Assembly: GCA_910580005.1 (NCBI GenBank)
Contig: CAJTXH010000093.1
Location: 1 to 11,231 of the forward strand
DNA from: an uncultured Lachnospiraceae bacterium
GTDB taxonomy: Bacteria; Bacillota; Clostridia; Lachnospirales; Lachnospiraceae
Reading direction: 5' to 3'
Length of the DNA stretch: 11,231 nt
Numbering within the stretch: the stretch's first letter is position 1; every line of letters starts with the position of its first letter. Made by a program: the position numbers and the translations under genes. Below, in pieces: positions 1 to 6,132 of this stretch. The notes below the pieces were generated by a model. That model was not told where the DNA came from. It searched no databases and saw only the letters and a program-made list of their open reading frames with translations.

Positions 1-131
1 CAATAGAACATCATGCCCAGCACATAGGATTTGAAATCCCATCCGTCCACGCTTCCACGCAGTTCGTCGGCAATCGCCCATATCGCACGATGGAGTTCAT
101 CACGCTCCTGTTCTTTTCTAATATCAGCCAT
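1..131 (-). CDS. hsdM: Type I restriction-modification system methyltransferase (M) subunit, N-terminal fragment
   Basis: The gene enters the window from the left, and only its first 43 codons are visible, on the minus strand from an ATG at 131. The translation starts MADIRKEQERDELHRAIWAI and continues through ADELRGSVDGWDFKSYVLGM to MFY. This matches the conserved N-terminal helical region of HsdM proteins (the HsdM_N domain), in which the W-D-F-K-xYVLG stretch is nearly invariant. The catalytic SAM-binding domain, with its NPPY-type motif, would lie outside the window. In the family, HsdM methylates adenine in the recognition site and assembles with HsdS and HsdR. An AAGGAG ribosome binding site sits 11 bases before the ATG. 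The start overlaps the stop of the preceding regulator in the string ATGGCTGA, so the two are probably translationally coupled. Too short for the ORF list, but the identity is well supported. Confidence 0.88.
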   Translation of the reverse strand, partial: MADIRKEQERDELHRAIWAIADELRGSVDGWDFKSYVLGMMFY

Positions 132-351
132 TGTTTTCGTTCTCCTTTTCATCAGGAATAAAGTCTAGAATATTATCTACCTTGCAGCCAAGAGCAAGAC
201 ATATCTTTTCGATACTATCCAAAGATACATACTGGTCACGCCTTAGCCGGGTTAGAATATTAGCACTAAATCCAGCTTTTTCCGTCAATTCGGCGGTCGG
301 GATGCCCCGGTCTATCAGCAAGTGAAATAGTTTTTTATATGTTACAGCCAT
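124..351 (-). CDS. Small Cro/CI (XRE)-type helix-turn-helix regulator upstream of hsdM
   Basis: A 75-residue protein consisting of almost nothing but one helix-turn-helix domain. Residues about 18-40 (PTAELTEKAGFSANILTRLR) form the helix-turn-helix, and residues 43-62 carry the family's following helix pair (SLDSIEKICLALGCKVDNIL). The tail is short and acidic. The ATG at 351 is preceded by AAGGAGG with good spacing, so the start is secure. The stop overlaps the hsdM ATG by 8 bases, so both genes are surely on one mRNA. Small XRE proteins of this type often precede restriction-modification genes, where they can act as controller (C) proteins. That role is inferred here from position only. A short inverted repeat lies inside the promoter just upstream and could be its operator. 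Confidence 0.85.
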   Translation of the reverse strand: MAVTYKKLFHLLIDRGIPTAELTEKAGFSANILTRLRRDQYVSLDSIEKICLALGCKVDNILDFIPDEKENENNG

Positions 352-384
352 ATAGTCCTCCTTGCCATGATAATCACTTATGAT

Positions 385-413
385 AGTATATCACGAAAAT
401 GTGAAAAATTCAA
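385..413 (-). promoter_or_regulatory. Sigma-A-type promoter for the XRE-hsdM transcript
   Basis: On the minus strand, TTGAAT (408-413) and TATACT (385-390) are separated by exactly 17 bases. This is a good match to the housekeeping consensus. The predicted start of transcription, near 378, lies about 27 bases before the regulator's start codon at 351. Confidence 0.72.
391..404. promoter_or_regulatory. Candidate operator (TCAC-N6-GTGA inverted repeat)
   Basis: A 4-base inverted repeat, TCAC and GTGA separated by 6 bases, lies entirely within the 17-base spacer between the -35 and -10 boxes of the XRE-hsdM promoter. A dimeric XRE repressor bound there would block RNA polymerase. The arms are short, so chance occurrence is a real possibility. 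Confidence 0.3.
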
Positions 414-450
414 CTTATCGTTATAGATGCTTGGATAGAAACAATGCAAG

Positions 451-493
451 AAAAAAGGCTCGGTGTAGCAGTTGTTACTTACATCAAGCCTTT
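451..493 (-). terminator. Intrinsic terminator downstream of the broken regulator
   Basis: On the minus strand AAAGGCT (487-493) pairs perfectly with AGCCTTT (454-460), and a run of Ts follows (451-456). The inside of the loop also folds: GATGTA against TACACC with one mismatch, then AGT-AACA-ACT at the tip. This would stop transcripts coming from the pseudogene or the large operon before they reach the XRE-hsdM promoter. Confidence 0.65.
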
Positions 494-687
494 ATATCTT
501 TTGCAGTTCTGTATAAGCGTGGGTTCGTTATATCTGGTGTGGTATCTTTAACTATGGGAAACTCCGTTTTCCCAGTTAGAAACCGTCTGCTTACATATAT
601 TTTTTCAGCAAGCTGTTCCTGGGAAAGTCCCATATTATTACGGTATTTTCTAATCTGCCCACCAATCTTCATTTCATCATATTCCAT
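484..687 (-). pseudogene. Frameshifted remnant of an XRE-family helix-turn-helix regulator
   Basis: The open frame begins with a typical regulator N-terminus (MKIGGQIRKYRNNMGLSQEQ, then LAEKIYVSR) with the ATG at 687 and an AAGGAGG site at 694-700. After YVSR, at about position 586, the frame loses all similarity. A neighbouring frame then reads QTVSNWENGVS (about 583-551), which is the standard continuation of this family, and stops soon after. The DNA reads AGCAGACGG where an intact gene would be expected to read AGCAGACAGACGG, so loss of one 4-base tandem unit (AGAC) explains the break. The rest of the helix-turn-helix domain and any C-terminal effector or membrane domain are missing, and the residual frame runs into the terminator stem. 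A working short protein of 67 residues is possible but unlikely. The identity of the source family is clear; its former role is not. Confidence 0.72.
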
Positions 688-730
688 TTTCTGCCTCCTT
701 TTAATAAATTTGTATCTGTGGATTATAGAA

Positions 731-739
731 ATTATACCA
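731..739 (-). promoter_or_regulatory. Extended -10 promoter of the broken XRE gene
   Basis: The minus strand carries TGG directly followed by TATAAT (731-736), a perfect extended -10 element. No convincing -35 box lies 17 bases upstream. Transcription would start near 724, giving a leader of about 37 bases that contains the AGGAGG site of the remnant gene. Confidence 0.55.
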
Positions 740-778
740 GGGCAGAAACAAAAATTCTATTAAAAGTGTTTGACATGC

Positions 779-808
779 TTGGAATAATGATATCTTATGG
801 AATATAAT
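779..808 (+). promoter_or_regulatory. Candidate plus-strand promoter facing the 3' end of the operon
   Basis: TTGGAA (779-784) and a perfect TATAAT (803-808) are 18 bases apart on the plus strand. A perfect TTGACA also lies at 770-775, but it is too far from TATAAT to serve it. No plus-strand gene follows. The transcript would run antisense into the last gene of the operon. AT-rich DNA throws up such matches easily. Confidence 0.3.
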
Positions 809-812
809 GGTT

Positions 813-1928
813 CTAAAGCTGATAAGCATGTTTTTTATTCATGCGCTTTTTAATTTTGCCATCTATTGTTTTATAAATACATGTAATAATCCTGATAAAT
901 AATATAACTGGATATATAAGCGTAATTAAAAGAACTGCTGTATAAATTTCTCTTTTAGTATCACGTGCTTGTGCTGCATTTTCCCAATAAGGATATGCAA
1001 CAGGCTGTGTACTTGATGTTTTATAGAAGAAATTCTTTAAATTATCCATTACATAAAGGAAATTTGTTCTTTTACTGTTTTCTATTGCTACCATTTTACG
1101 TTCTTTTACATTCAGGCTTGTTTCTATAAGATTGGATGCCCATTCTTTCACAGGGTCTGGGAGTACAATTTCATAGCATGTAATTGGGAGTTTATTTGAT
1201 TTTTCCTCTGTATCCGTATCCATTGTACTGCCTGTAGCTATGTCTGCGTTATTGGATGTCCCTTCCTGCCCCTGGTATTCTTTGCAGAAAGCACTGTAAG
1301 GCAGCCATGCCCTGCTAATTTCACCATATGCTTTTTTGTCTTCATTTAACTGGCTTGTATCAGCTACACCTGCTACATAATATGTATTGCCGTTTATTTT
1401 AAATGGCATTCCTGTTACATTCTCTCCGCCAAAAAGCTGCCAGGCAAGTTCTTTGTCAATTATGGCACGGTCTTTCATTACATCATTGTCTGAATATGCA
1501 AAGCCAGACAGCCAGACAGGCTGGTGGAAAAAGAAAAAATCACCGCCTGTTGCTGTTACTTTTGCAGTTGCTGTATTTTTGCCATTAGTAAATTCCATTA
1601 CACCTTCACAACTGAAGCAGTCGTTTACAAGCCCCTCATTACTGTCATCCCTGTTTTCATTTATAATGGAATTCTGCTGGAATGACATTTTTAAATTACT
1701 GATTAGTGTATTCCTGTCATTTTCTTTCCAGTTTTCTTCTGGGGATATATATACAGAAATATATGAAAACTCCTGTTTGTCTGATTTCCAGCGTATTGCT
1801 GCATTAAGGCCTCTGTCTGTCTGGTTAGTTTCATGCAAAAGGCACAGGCACACAAAAGCCACCATAGCACATATCAAAAATGCTGTAAACCTTATTTTAT
1901 TTTTTGTTTTACCTAGGAAAACTTTCAT
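813..1928 (-). CDS. MacB-type extracytoplasmic-domain membrane protein (ABC exporter permease-like, two TM segments)
   Basis: A 371-residue protein with a transmembrane helix near each end (about 13-31 and 330-350) and a large extracytoplasmic domain between them. Residues about 125-190 match the MacB periplasmic core domain pattern: TATGGDFFFFHQPVWLSGFA, then SDNDVMKDRAIIDKELAWQL and FGGENVTGMPFKINGNTYYV-AGV. Full MacB/FtsX permeases normally have four TM segments; the C-terminal FtsX domain (three TM segments) is reduced here to a single helix and a basic tail, so this is probably a partner subunit and not a complete permease. A CxxC pair (C104, C107) faces outside and could form a disulfide. 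The gene follows the membrane-fusion protein by 17 bases and is preceded by AGGCAGGTG. It is the last gene of the operon, and no ATPase gene follows it. The domain call is firm; function is unproven. Confidence 0.8.
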   Translation of the reverse strand: MKVFLGKTKNKIRFTAFLICAMVAFVCLCLLHETNQTDRGLNAAIRWKSDKQEFSYISVYISPEENWKENDRNTLISNLKMSFQQNSIINENRDDSNEGLVNDCFSCEGVMEFTNGKNTATAKVTATGGDFFFFHQPVWLSGFAYSDNDVMKDRAIIDKELAWQLFGGENVTGMPFKINGNTYYVAGVADTSQLNEDKKAYGEISRAWLPYSAFCKEYQGQEGTSNNADIATGSTMDTDTEEKSNKLPITCYEIVLPDPVKEWASNLIETSLNVKERKMVAIENSKRTNFLYVMDNLKNFFYKTSSTQPVAYPYWENAAQARDTKREIYTAVLLITLIYPVILFIRIITCIYKTIDGKIKKRMNKKHAYQL

Positions 1929-1945
1929 ATAAACAACACCTGCCT

Positions 1946-4264
1946 TTACTGCTGTGCAAGACGTACATAGTCACCCTTTTCAACAGCCTTGGAAGCAGTA
2001 GTAATAACATTTGCATAACTGTCAAATCCAGCTGATACTGCTGACTGTGTTTCATTTTCCGCAAGAACCTGTACTTCTTCTTTTTTAGCAATATAACGGT
2101 TGCCTACAGGGCTTGGCTTTTCCTGTATTATTAATACAAATTTGCCATCGCTGTCCTCACGTATTGCACTTGTAGGCACTATGTAATCATAATTTGCTTT
2201 TCTCTCACCGACAGATATGCTTAATGAAGTTCCATTTTCAATATTGCTGCCTGAAACATTAAAAACAAGTGTCTTGCCAGCATTTGGATTTTGTGGGTCT
2301 GTTTTTATATTTGCCAGAACTACTTTTATATCATCATCCCACATGTTTAATACAGTAGCATTATCACCACGTTTAACCAGTTTGCTTTGTTCCGTTGTTA
2401 CAGGAATACTTATCTGGTAGCCGTTTCCGCTTGGCTGTATATGCAGCAGGCTGTTCCCTGGCGTTGCATTTTCCCCGGTTTTTGCAGTTAATTCGGAGAC
2501 AGTGCCTGCAAGTTTTGCCCTGATTACAACATTTTTGCGTTTCTTTGTAAGCCGGGCAATTTCATTTTTCTTTAACTGGATTGATTTTGCCTTCTGCTCA
2601 TTATCAAGGGAAGCTACCTGCTTTTTAAGTCTGTCATCATTTTTTTCTTTTGCAAGGTTAATATAAAGTGTTTCAAGAGCCTTGCGCTTTTCCTGTACAG
2701 CCTGGTTTAATGTATCAACCAGGTTCTCATCTGCCTTCTGGTAAGAATCCGCCTTTGCCTTAACAGTCTCATATGCTGACTGGAGCTGGGCATATGAATT
2801 TTCAAGCCTTGTTTTCTTGTTATTAAGTTTTAATTTATTGTTTTTTAATTCTTTAATTTTATTTTCTACTGATTTTATCTTTGCACTGTTTTCATTTTTA
2901 ACCATATTTTGTGCATCTTCGAGCTGGCGCTGTGCATCTTTTAATTTTTTCTGTGCAGCATAAAGTTCTGATTTTGCTGATGCAAGCTGGCTTTCCCTGT
3001 TATCGCTTAATGATTTTTCTTTTTCAAGTGAAGATATTTCTTTTTTCAGTTCTGTAATATTTTTTTCTTTTTCAGAAATATCTTTTTTAAGCTGTTTTAT
3101 CATCTTATCACTTGATGTTTCTGCATTTTTTTTGGCAGTTTCCAAATCATTCTCTAAATCCTCAAGCTCCCGTTTCTTATCATCAATCTGTTTATTTAAT
3201 GCAATATATTCCTGCTTAGCGTTGCTTAACTGCTGCCAGTAATGGTCGCTGGTTTCACCTTCAGATGAATAATATAAGTAATTAAGTTCTGCAATCTCAG
3301 AATTTGCCTGGTCAGCTTTTTTGTTAAGGGTAGATATCTCTGCCTTGCAGTCACGTATGCTGCGGTTTAAGGAGGTAATCTTATCATCTGGCAAACCTGT
3401 CGTTTCTGCTTCTTTTAAGTCAGCATTTAAAGTTTCAAGGCTTTTTTGTACATCCTCCAGTTCTTTTCTTTTTGTTTTAAGTTCTTCTTCAATTGTCTGG
3501 GAAACAGGAGTGTCTTCATATTGTTTTACCTTGTCCTCAGCATCTTCCATTTTTCTTTTAGCTGCTGTTACTGTTGCATCCAGTTCCTGTATATTTGTGT
3601 TGTTCTCACCGCTAAGTTCTGCTTTTTCACTTTCAAGGCTTTCAAGTTTAAGGTCAGCCTGTGAAATTTTATATGCATTTTCTGATACTTCATCTGCTTT
3701 ATTTAGCATTTTCTTTTTAGCGTTCCTTGTCTTTTTATTAAGTTCTGCATATTTTGCTTTCTTTTTTTTGTTTTCTTTTTTGGCACTCTCTACATTTTTA
3801 ATTGCATTCTTCAAATCCTTCTGTGCATACTTTATTTCAAGTGAATTTGTGGCATAGCCGGGAACATCCATTTCAAGAAGCGATTTTGCATAGTCATGGT
3901 TAAGTGTCATAAGGTCTGACTTTGCCTGCCTGAGTGCATCTGCACTGCTTTCCCCGGCAAGGACAAACAAAGCCTTGCCTTTTTTAACCTTATCACCATC
4001 TTTTACCAGTACTTTTAAAATTTCCCTTTCATTTTTGCTGCTTACAATTACAGGTTCTCTTGCTTCAACATAACCTTCACCACGTATTTTTGTAGTAAGA
4101 GTGCCTGCTTCTGCATAGGCAGTTTCTACTTCTGCAAGCGAATAATTCATAATAGTATTGGAAAAAAATGTAAGCAAAAGCATAATTACCAAAAAGATAA
4201 TAGCAATATTTTTAATTATGTCTTTACGTTTTTGGTATTTCTTTGTTAAATCCTGTTCTGTCAT
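1946..4264 (-). CDS. HlyD-like membrane-fusion (adaptor) protein with a very long coiled coil
   Basis: A 772-residue protein with the layout of an ABC exporter adaptor. A short cytoplasmic N-terminus leads into one TM helix (about 20-36). The first half of a lipoyl/barrel-sandwich domain follows (about 60-104; GEGYVEAREPVIVSSKNERE, with the VKDGDKVKKGKALF turn). Residues about 145-575 are Lys/Glu-rich heptad-like coiled coil with a few breaks. The second lipoyl half comes at about 579-612 (VVIRAKLAGTVSELTAKTGE, then NATPGNSLLHI), and beta-barrel and membrane-proximal domains extend to the end. Usual family members are 350-480 residues, so the excess is nearly all coiled coil. AAGGAGGTAAT precedes the ATG. 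The gene lies 25 bases after the second permease and 17 before the MacB-like gene. In the family, such proteins link an inner-membrane exporter to the outside; the partner here is inferred to be the MacB-like product. Confidence 0.85.
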   Translation of the reverse strand: MTEQDLTKKYQKRKDIIKNIAIIFLVIMLLLTFFSNTIMNYSLAEVETAYAEAGTLTTKIRGEGYVEAREPVIVSSKNEREILKVLVKDGDKVKKGKALFVLAGESSADALRQAKSDLMTLNHDYAKSLLEMDVPGYATNSLEIKYAQKDLKNAIKNVESAKKENKKKKAKYAELNKKTRNAKKKMLNKADEVSENAYKISQADLKLESLESEKAELSGENNTNIQELDATVTAAKRKMEDAEDKVKQYEDTPVSQTIEEELKTKRKELEDVQKSLETLNADLKEAETTGLPDDKITSLNRSIRDCKAEISTLNKKADQANSEIAELNYLYYSSEGETSDHYWQQLSNAKQEYIALNKQIDDKKRELEDLENDLETAKKNAETSSDKMIKQLKKDISEKEKNITELKKEISSLEKEKSLSDNRESQLASAKSELYAAQKKLKDAQRQLEDAQNMVKNENSAKIKSVENKIKELKNNKLKLNNKKTRLENSYAQLQSAYETVKAKADSYQKADENLVDTLNQAVQEKRKALETLYINLAKEKNDDRLKKQVASLDNEQKAKSIQLKKNEIARLTKKRKNVVIRAKLAGTVSELTAKTGENATPGNSLLHIQPSGNGYQISIPVTTEQSKLVKRGDNATVLNMWDDDIKVVLANIKTDPQNPNAGKTLVFNVSGSNIENGTSLSISVGERKANYDYIVPTSAIREDSDGKFVLIIQEKPSPVGNRYIAKKEEVQVLAENETQSAVSAGFDSYANVITTASKAVEKGDYVRLAQQ

Positions 4265-4289
4265 AAGAAATATTACCTCCTTCCTGGAC

Positions 4290-5180
4290 TTAACCTTTTA
4301 ATCCGCCAGAATATGAAATACCCTCTATCAGATATTCCTCTCCATATAAGAACATTAAAATTCCTGGAACCATATATATTGCTGCAACTGCAAATGCAAG
4401 GCTTATCTCACCCGAATTAATTTTGGAGAGAAAGACCGAGAGCGGATGCATGTCTTCATTTTTAAGTAATATAAGCGGCTGTTCAACCATATTCCAGTAG
4501 TCAATAAATATAAGCATTGATACAGAAACCATTGCCCCTTTGCATAGAGGCACACATATTTTGGAAAAAATCTGCCATTCCCCTGCGCCGTCAATTTTTG
4601 CTGCTTCTATAATTGAATTTGGTATGCGCCGCATAAATTTTGTAAAAAGAAATACACTAAAAGGGGAAGTCATTCCTGGCAGCCAGATTGCCCATTTTGT
4701 ATCAACCAGCCCAAGCCAGTCTGTCACCAGGTAATTAGGTACAAGAGTTACCTGGTAGGGTAGGAGCATAAGTATAATATATACAAAAAATAAAATCTCC
4801 TTTAATCTTCCCTTAAATCTTGTAAAACTGTATGCTGCAAATATTGCAATAATAACCTGTACTATAAGGATAGGGATAGTATATATTACTGTATTCCAAA
4901 ATTTAAGCAGGTAATCAGGGCTGTTTAAAAGGACTGTTGCAAACTGTTTAAAAGTTACCATATCAGGAATAAATTTAAGGTTTACTTTTTCTGATATATA
5001 TCCTGCACTCTCCTGGTCATTAAAAACCATCCCATAATTTGCTTTAATTTCCTGTGGGCTCATAAATGAATTGGCTATTGTAAGGACAGTAGGAAGCATG
5101 AAAAACACTGCCGTTGCCAATGCAATTATAAATAATATAACAGATTTTTTATGCCGCTTTTTTGTGTGTTTAACCTTCAA
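4290..5180 (-). CDS. Carbohydrate-type ABC importer permease, MalG family
   Basis: A membrane protein of 296 residues with a basic N-terminus and about six TM segments (roughly 13-35, 95-118, 127-147, 165-181, 213-229 and 262-279). The cytoplasmic EAA loop, the docking site for the ATPase, is well kept at about 192-211 (EAAKIDGAGEWQIFSKICVP). The C-terminus ends in the usual MalG pattern (YLIEGISYSGGLKG). The reading frame stays open upstream to 5222, but only non-ATG starts exist there. I chose the TTG at 5180 because AGGTGAGG lies just before it and the encoded MKVKHTKKRHKK fits a MalG N-terminus. That start overlaps the stop of the preceding permease by 11 bases, which suggests translational coupling. 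A GTG at 5189 or the TTG at 5222 are alternatives. It should pair with the upstream MalF-type permease and use a shared MsmX-like ATPase, which is not in the window. Substrate unknown. Confidence 0.88.
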   Translation of the reverse strand: MKVKHTKKRHKKSVILFIIALATAVFFMLPTVLTIANSFMSPQEIKANYGMVFNDQESAGYISEKVNLKFIPDMVTFKQFATVLLNSPDYLLKFWNTVIYTIPILIVQVIIAIFAAYSFTRFKGRLKEILFFVYIILMLLPYQVTLVPNYLVTDWLGLVDTKWAIWLPGMTSPFSVFLFTKFMRRIPNSIIEAAKIDGAGEWQIFSKICVPLCKGAMVSVSMLIFIDYWNMVEQPLILLKNEDMHPLSVFLSKINSGEISLAFAVAAIYMVPGILMFLYGEEYLIEGISYSGGLKG

Positions 5181-6132
5181 AATCCTCACCTGCCTTACTT
5201 TCAATAAAAAATAAAATACCAATTACAATAATCATAAATACACACATTACAATAGCAGCAGAGGACAGTTTCTGGTAATCCAGTGATTCAAATGTATTAT
5301 TCATAAAGTGCTGGAGCATATAAAGAGATTCATACGGGTGGGCGCCTGATAAAAGATAAACCTCCCTGAACACCTTAAATGAATTCATAAGTGATAAAAT
5401 TATTACAAATAAAACAGTTGAATTTATATATCTAAGCTTAATCTTGAAAAAAATTGTAAATTTTCCTGCTGCTTCAAGCTGTGCAACTTCTATAATGTCT
5501 TTTGGTACACTTCCAAGTGCTGCCATAAATAAAATCATGTTGTAACCTAAATTCTTCCATAAGAACATACTGATAACAACAACCAGGCTATAATCAGACT
5601 TAAGCCAGTCAATACCCTTAAAGCCAAAAACTTCCAGCAGGCTGTTCATAGCCCCATGTGCATTAAAAATAACTTGCCAGATAAGTACAACTGATGCTAC
5701 AGGAACCATCATAGGACAAAGAAAAGATGTCCTGAACTGGCTTTGCCAGGGGATATTGGAACCAAGCAGCACTGCAAGCAGCAAAGAAAGCACTACTGCA
5801 AGCGGCACTGCAATTACTGAAAAAAGGATACTGTTTTTTGCTGCCTGTAAAAATGCAGAATTTGAAAAAAGCATTTTAAAATTATCCAGGCCTGTAAAAT
5901 TGCCATTAACAGGCCCGTCAACCAGTGAATAGTAAATAATCACCATAAATGGAACAACCATAAATACCATGACACCTAAAAAACTAGGTGCCAGGAATAT
6001 TCCTGATATCAGGTGTTCTTTTAAATTGTTTTTATTTCTGGATTTATTCTTTTTTTTCCTTTTCCTTTCCGTATTGCTGCCATCTCTGTATAGTGTCTGC
6101 CTGTAATTATTATTAAGAATTTTCACTGACAT
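5170..6132 (-). CDS. Carbohydrate-type ABC importer permease, MalF/UgpA family
   Basis: A 320-residue membrane protein. A strongly basic, probably cytoplasmic N-terminal stretch (about 20-38) precedes the TM segments (about 42-70, 100-124, 138-158, 182-206, 238-258 and 292-311). The EAA loop is recognisable at about 216-235 (VAQLEAAGKFTIFFKIKLRY). The usual LP near its end is replaced by LRY, a modest departure from consensus. The phrase LAPSFLGVMVFMVVPFMVII at the first TM is typical of family-1 sugar permeases. The ATG at 6132 overlaps the end of the solute-binding gene by 20 bases. The site before it (GCAGGG) is weak, so translation probably depends on ribosomes from the upstream gene. It should form the membrane channel together with the MalG-type partner. 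Confidence 0.88.
   Translation of the reverse strand: MSVKILNNNYRQTLYRDGSNTERKRKKKNKSRNKNNLKEHLISGIFLAPSFLGVMVFMVVPFMVIIYYSLVDGPVNGNFTGLDNFKMLFSNSAFLQAAKNSILFSVIAVPLAVVLSLLLAVLLGSNIPWQSQFRTSFLCPMMVPVASVVLIWQVIFNAHGAMNSLLEVFGFKGIDWLKSDYSLVVVISMFLWKNLGYNMILFMAALGSVPKDIIEVAQLEAAGKFTIFFKIKLRYINSTVLFVIILSLMNSFKVFREVYLLSGAHPYESLYMLQHFMNNTFESLDYQKLSSAAIVMCVFMIIVIGILFFIESKAGEDFEG

Noticed and set aside
454..493. Hairpin considered as an attachment-site core or recombination site
   Set aside because: The T-run and position after a gene end fit an intrinsic terminator; no direct repeat partner or integrase gene is in the window.
380..763. A 127-codon open frame on the plus strand across the broken regulator
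   Set aside because: It runs through the terminator, the promoter and the pseudogene on the opposite strand. Its composition is not protein-like and it starts within the hsdM promoter.
1387..1932. A 181-codon open frame on the plus strand
   Set aside because: It is fully antisense to the MacB-like gene, with no recognisable domain and no ribosome binding site.
2540..3830. Many short repeated DNA words, considered as a repeat array
   Set aside because: They reflect recurring Lys/Glu/Leu codons of the coiled coil. There is no fixed period and no spacer structure.
3321..3857. A 178-codon open frame on the plus strand, rich in Ser, Leu and Phe
   Set aside because: It lies opposite the Lys/Glu-rich coiled coil of the membrane-fusion gene, whose reverse complement gives Phe/Ser/Leu. 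It has no ribosome binding site and the minus-strand gene is certain.
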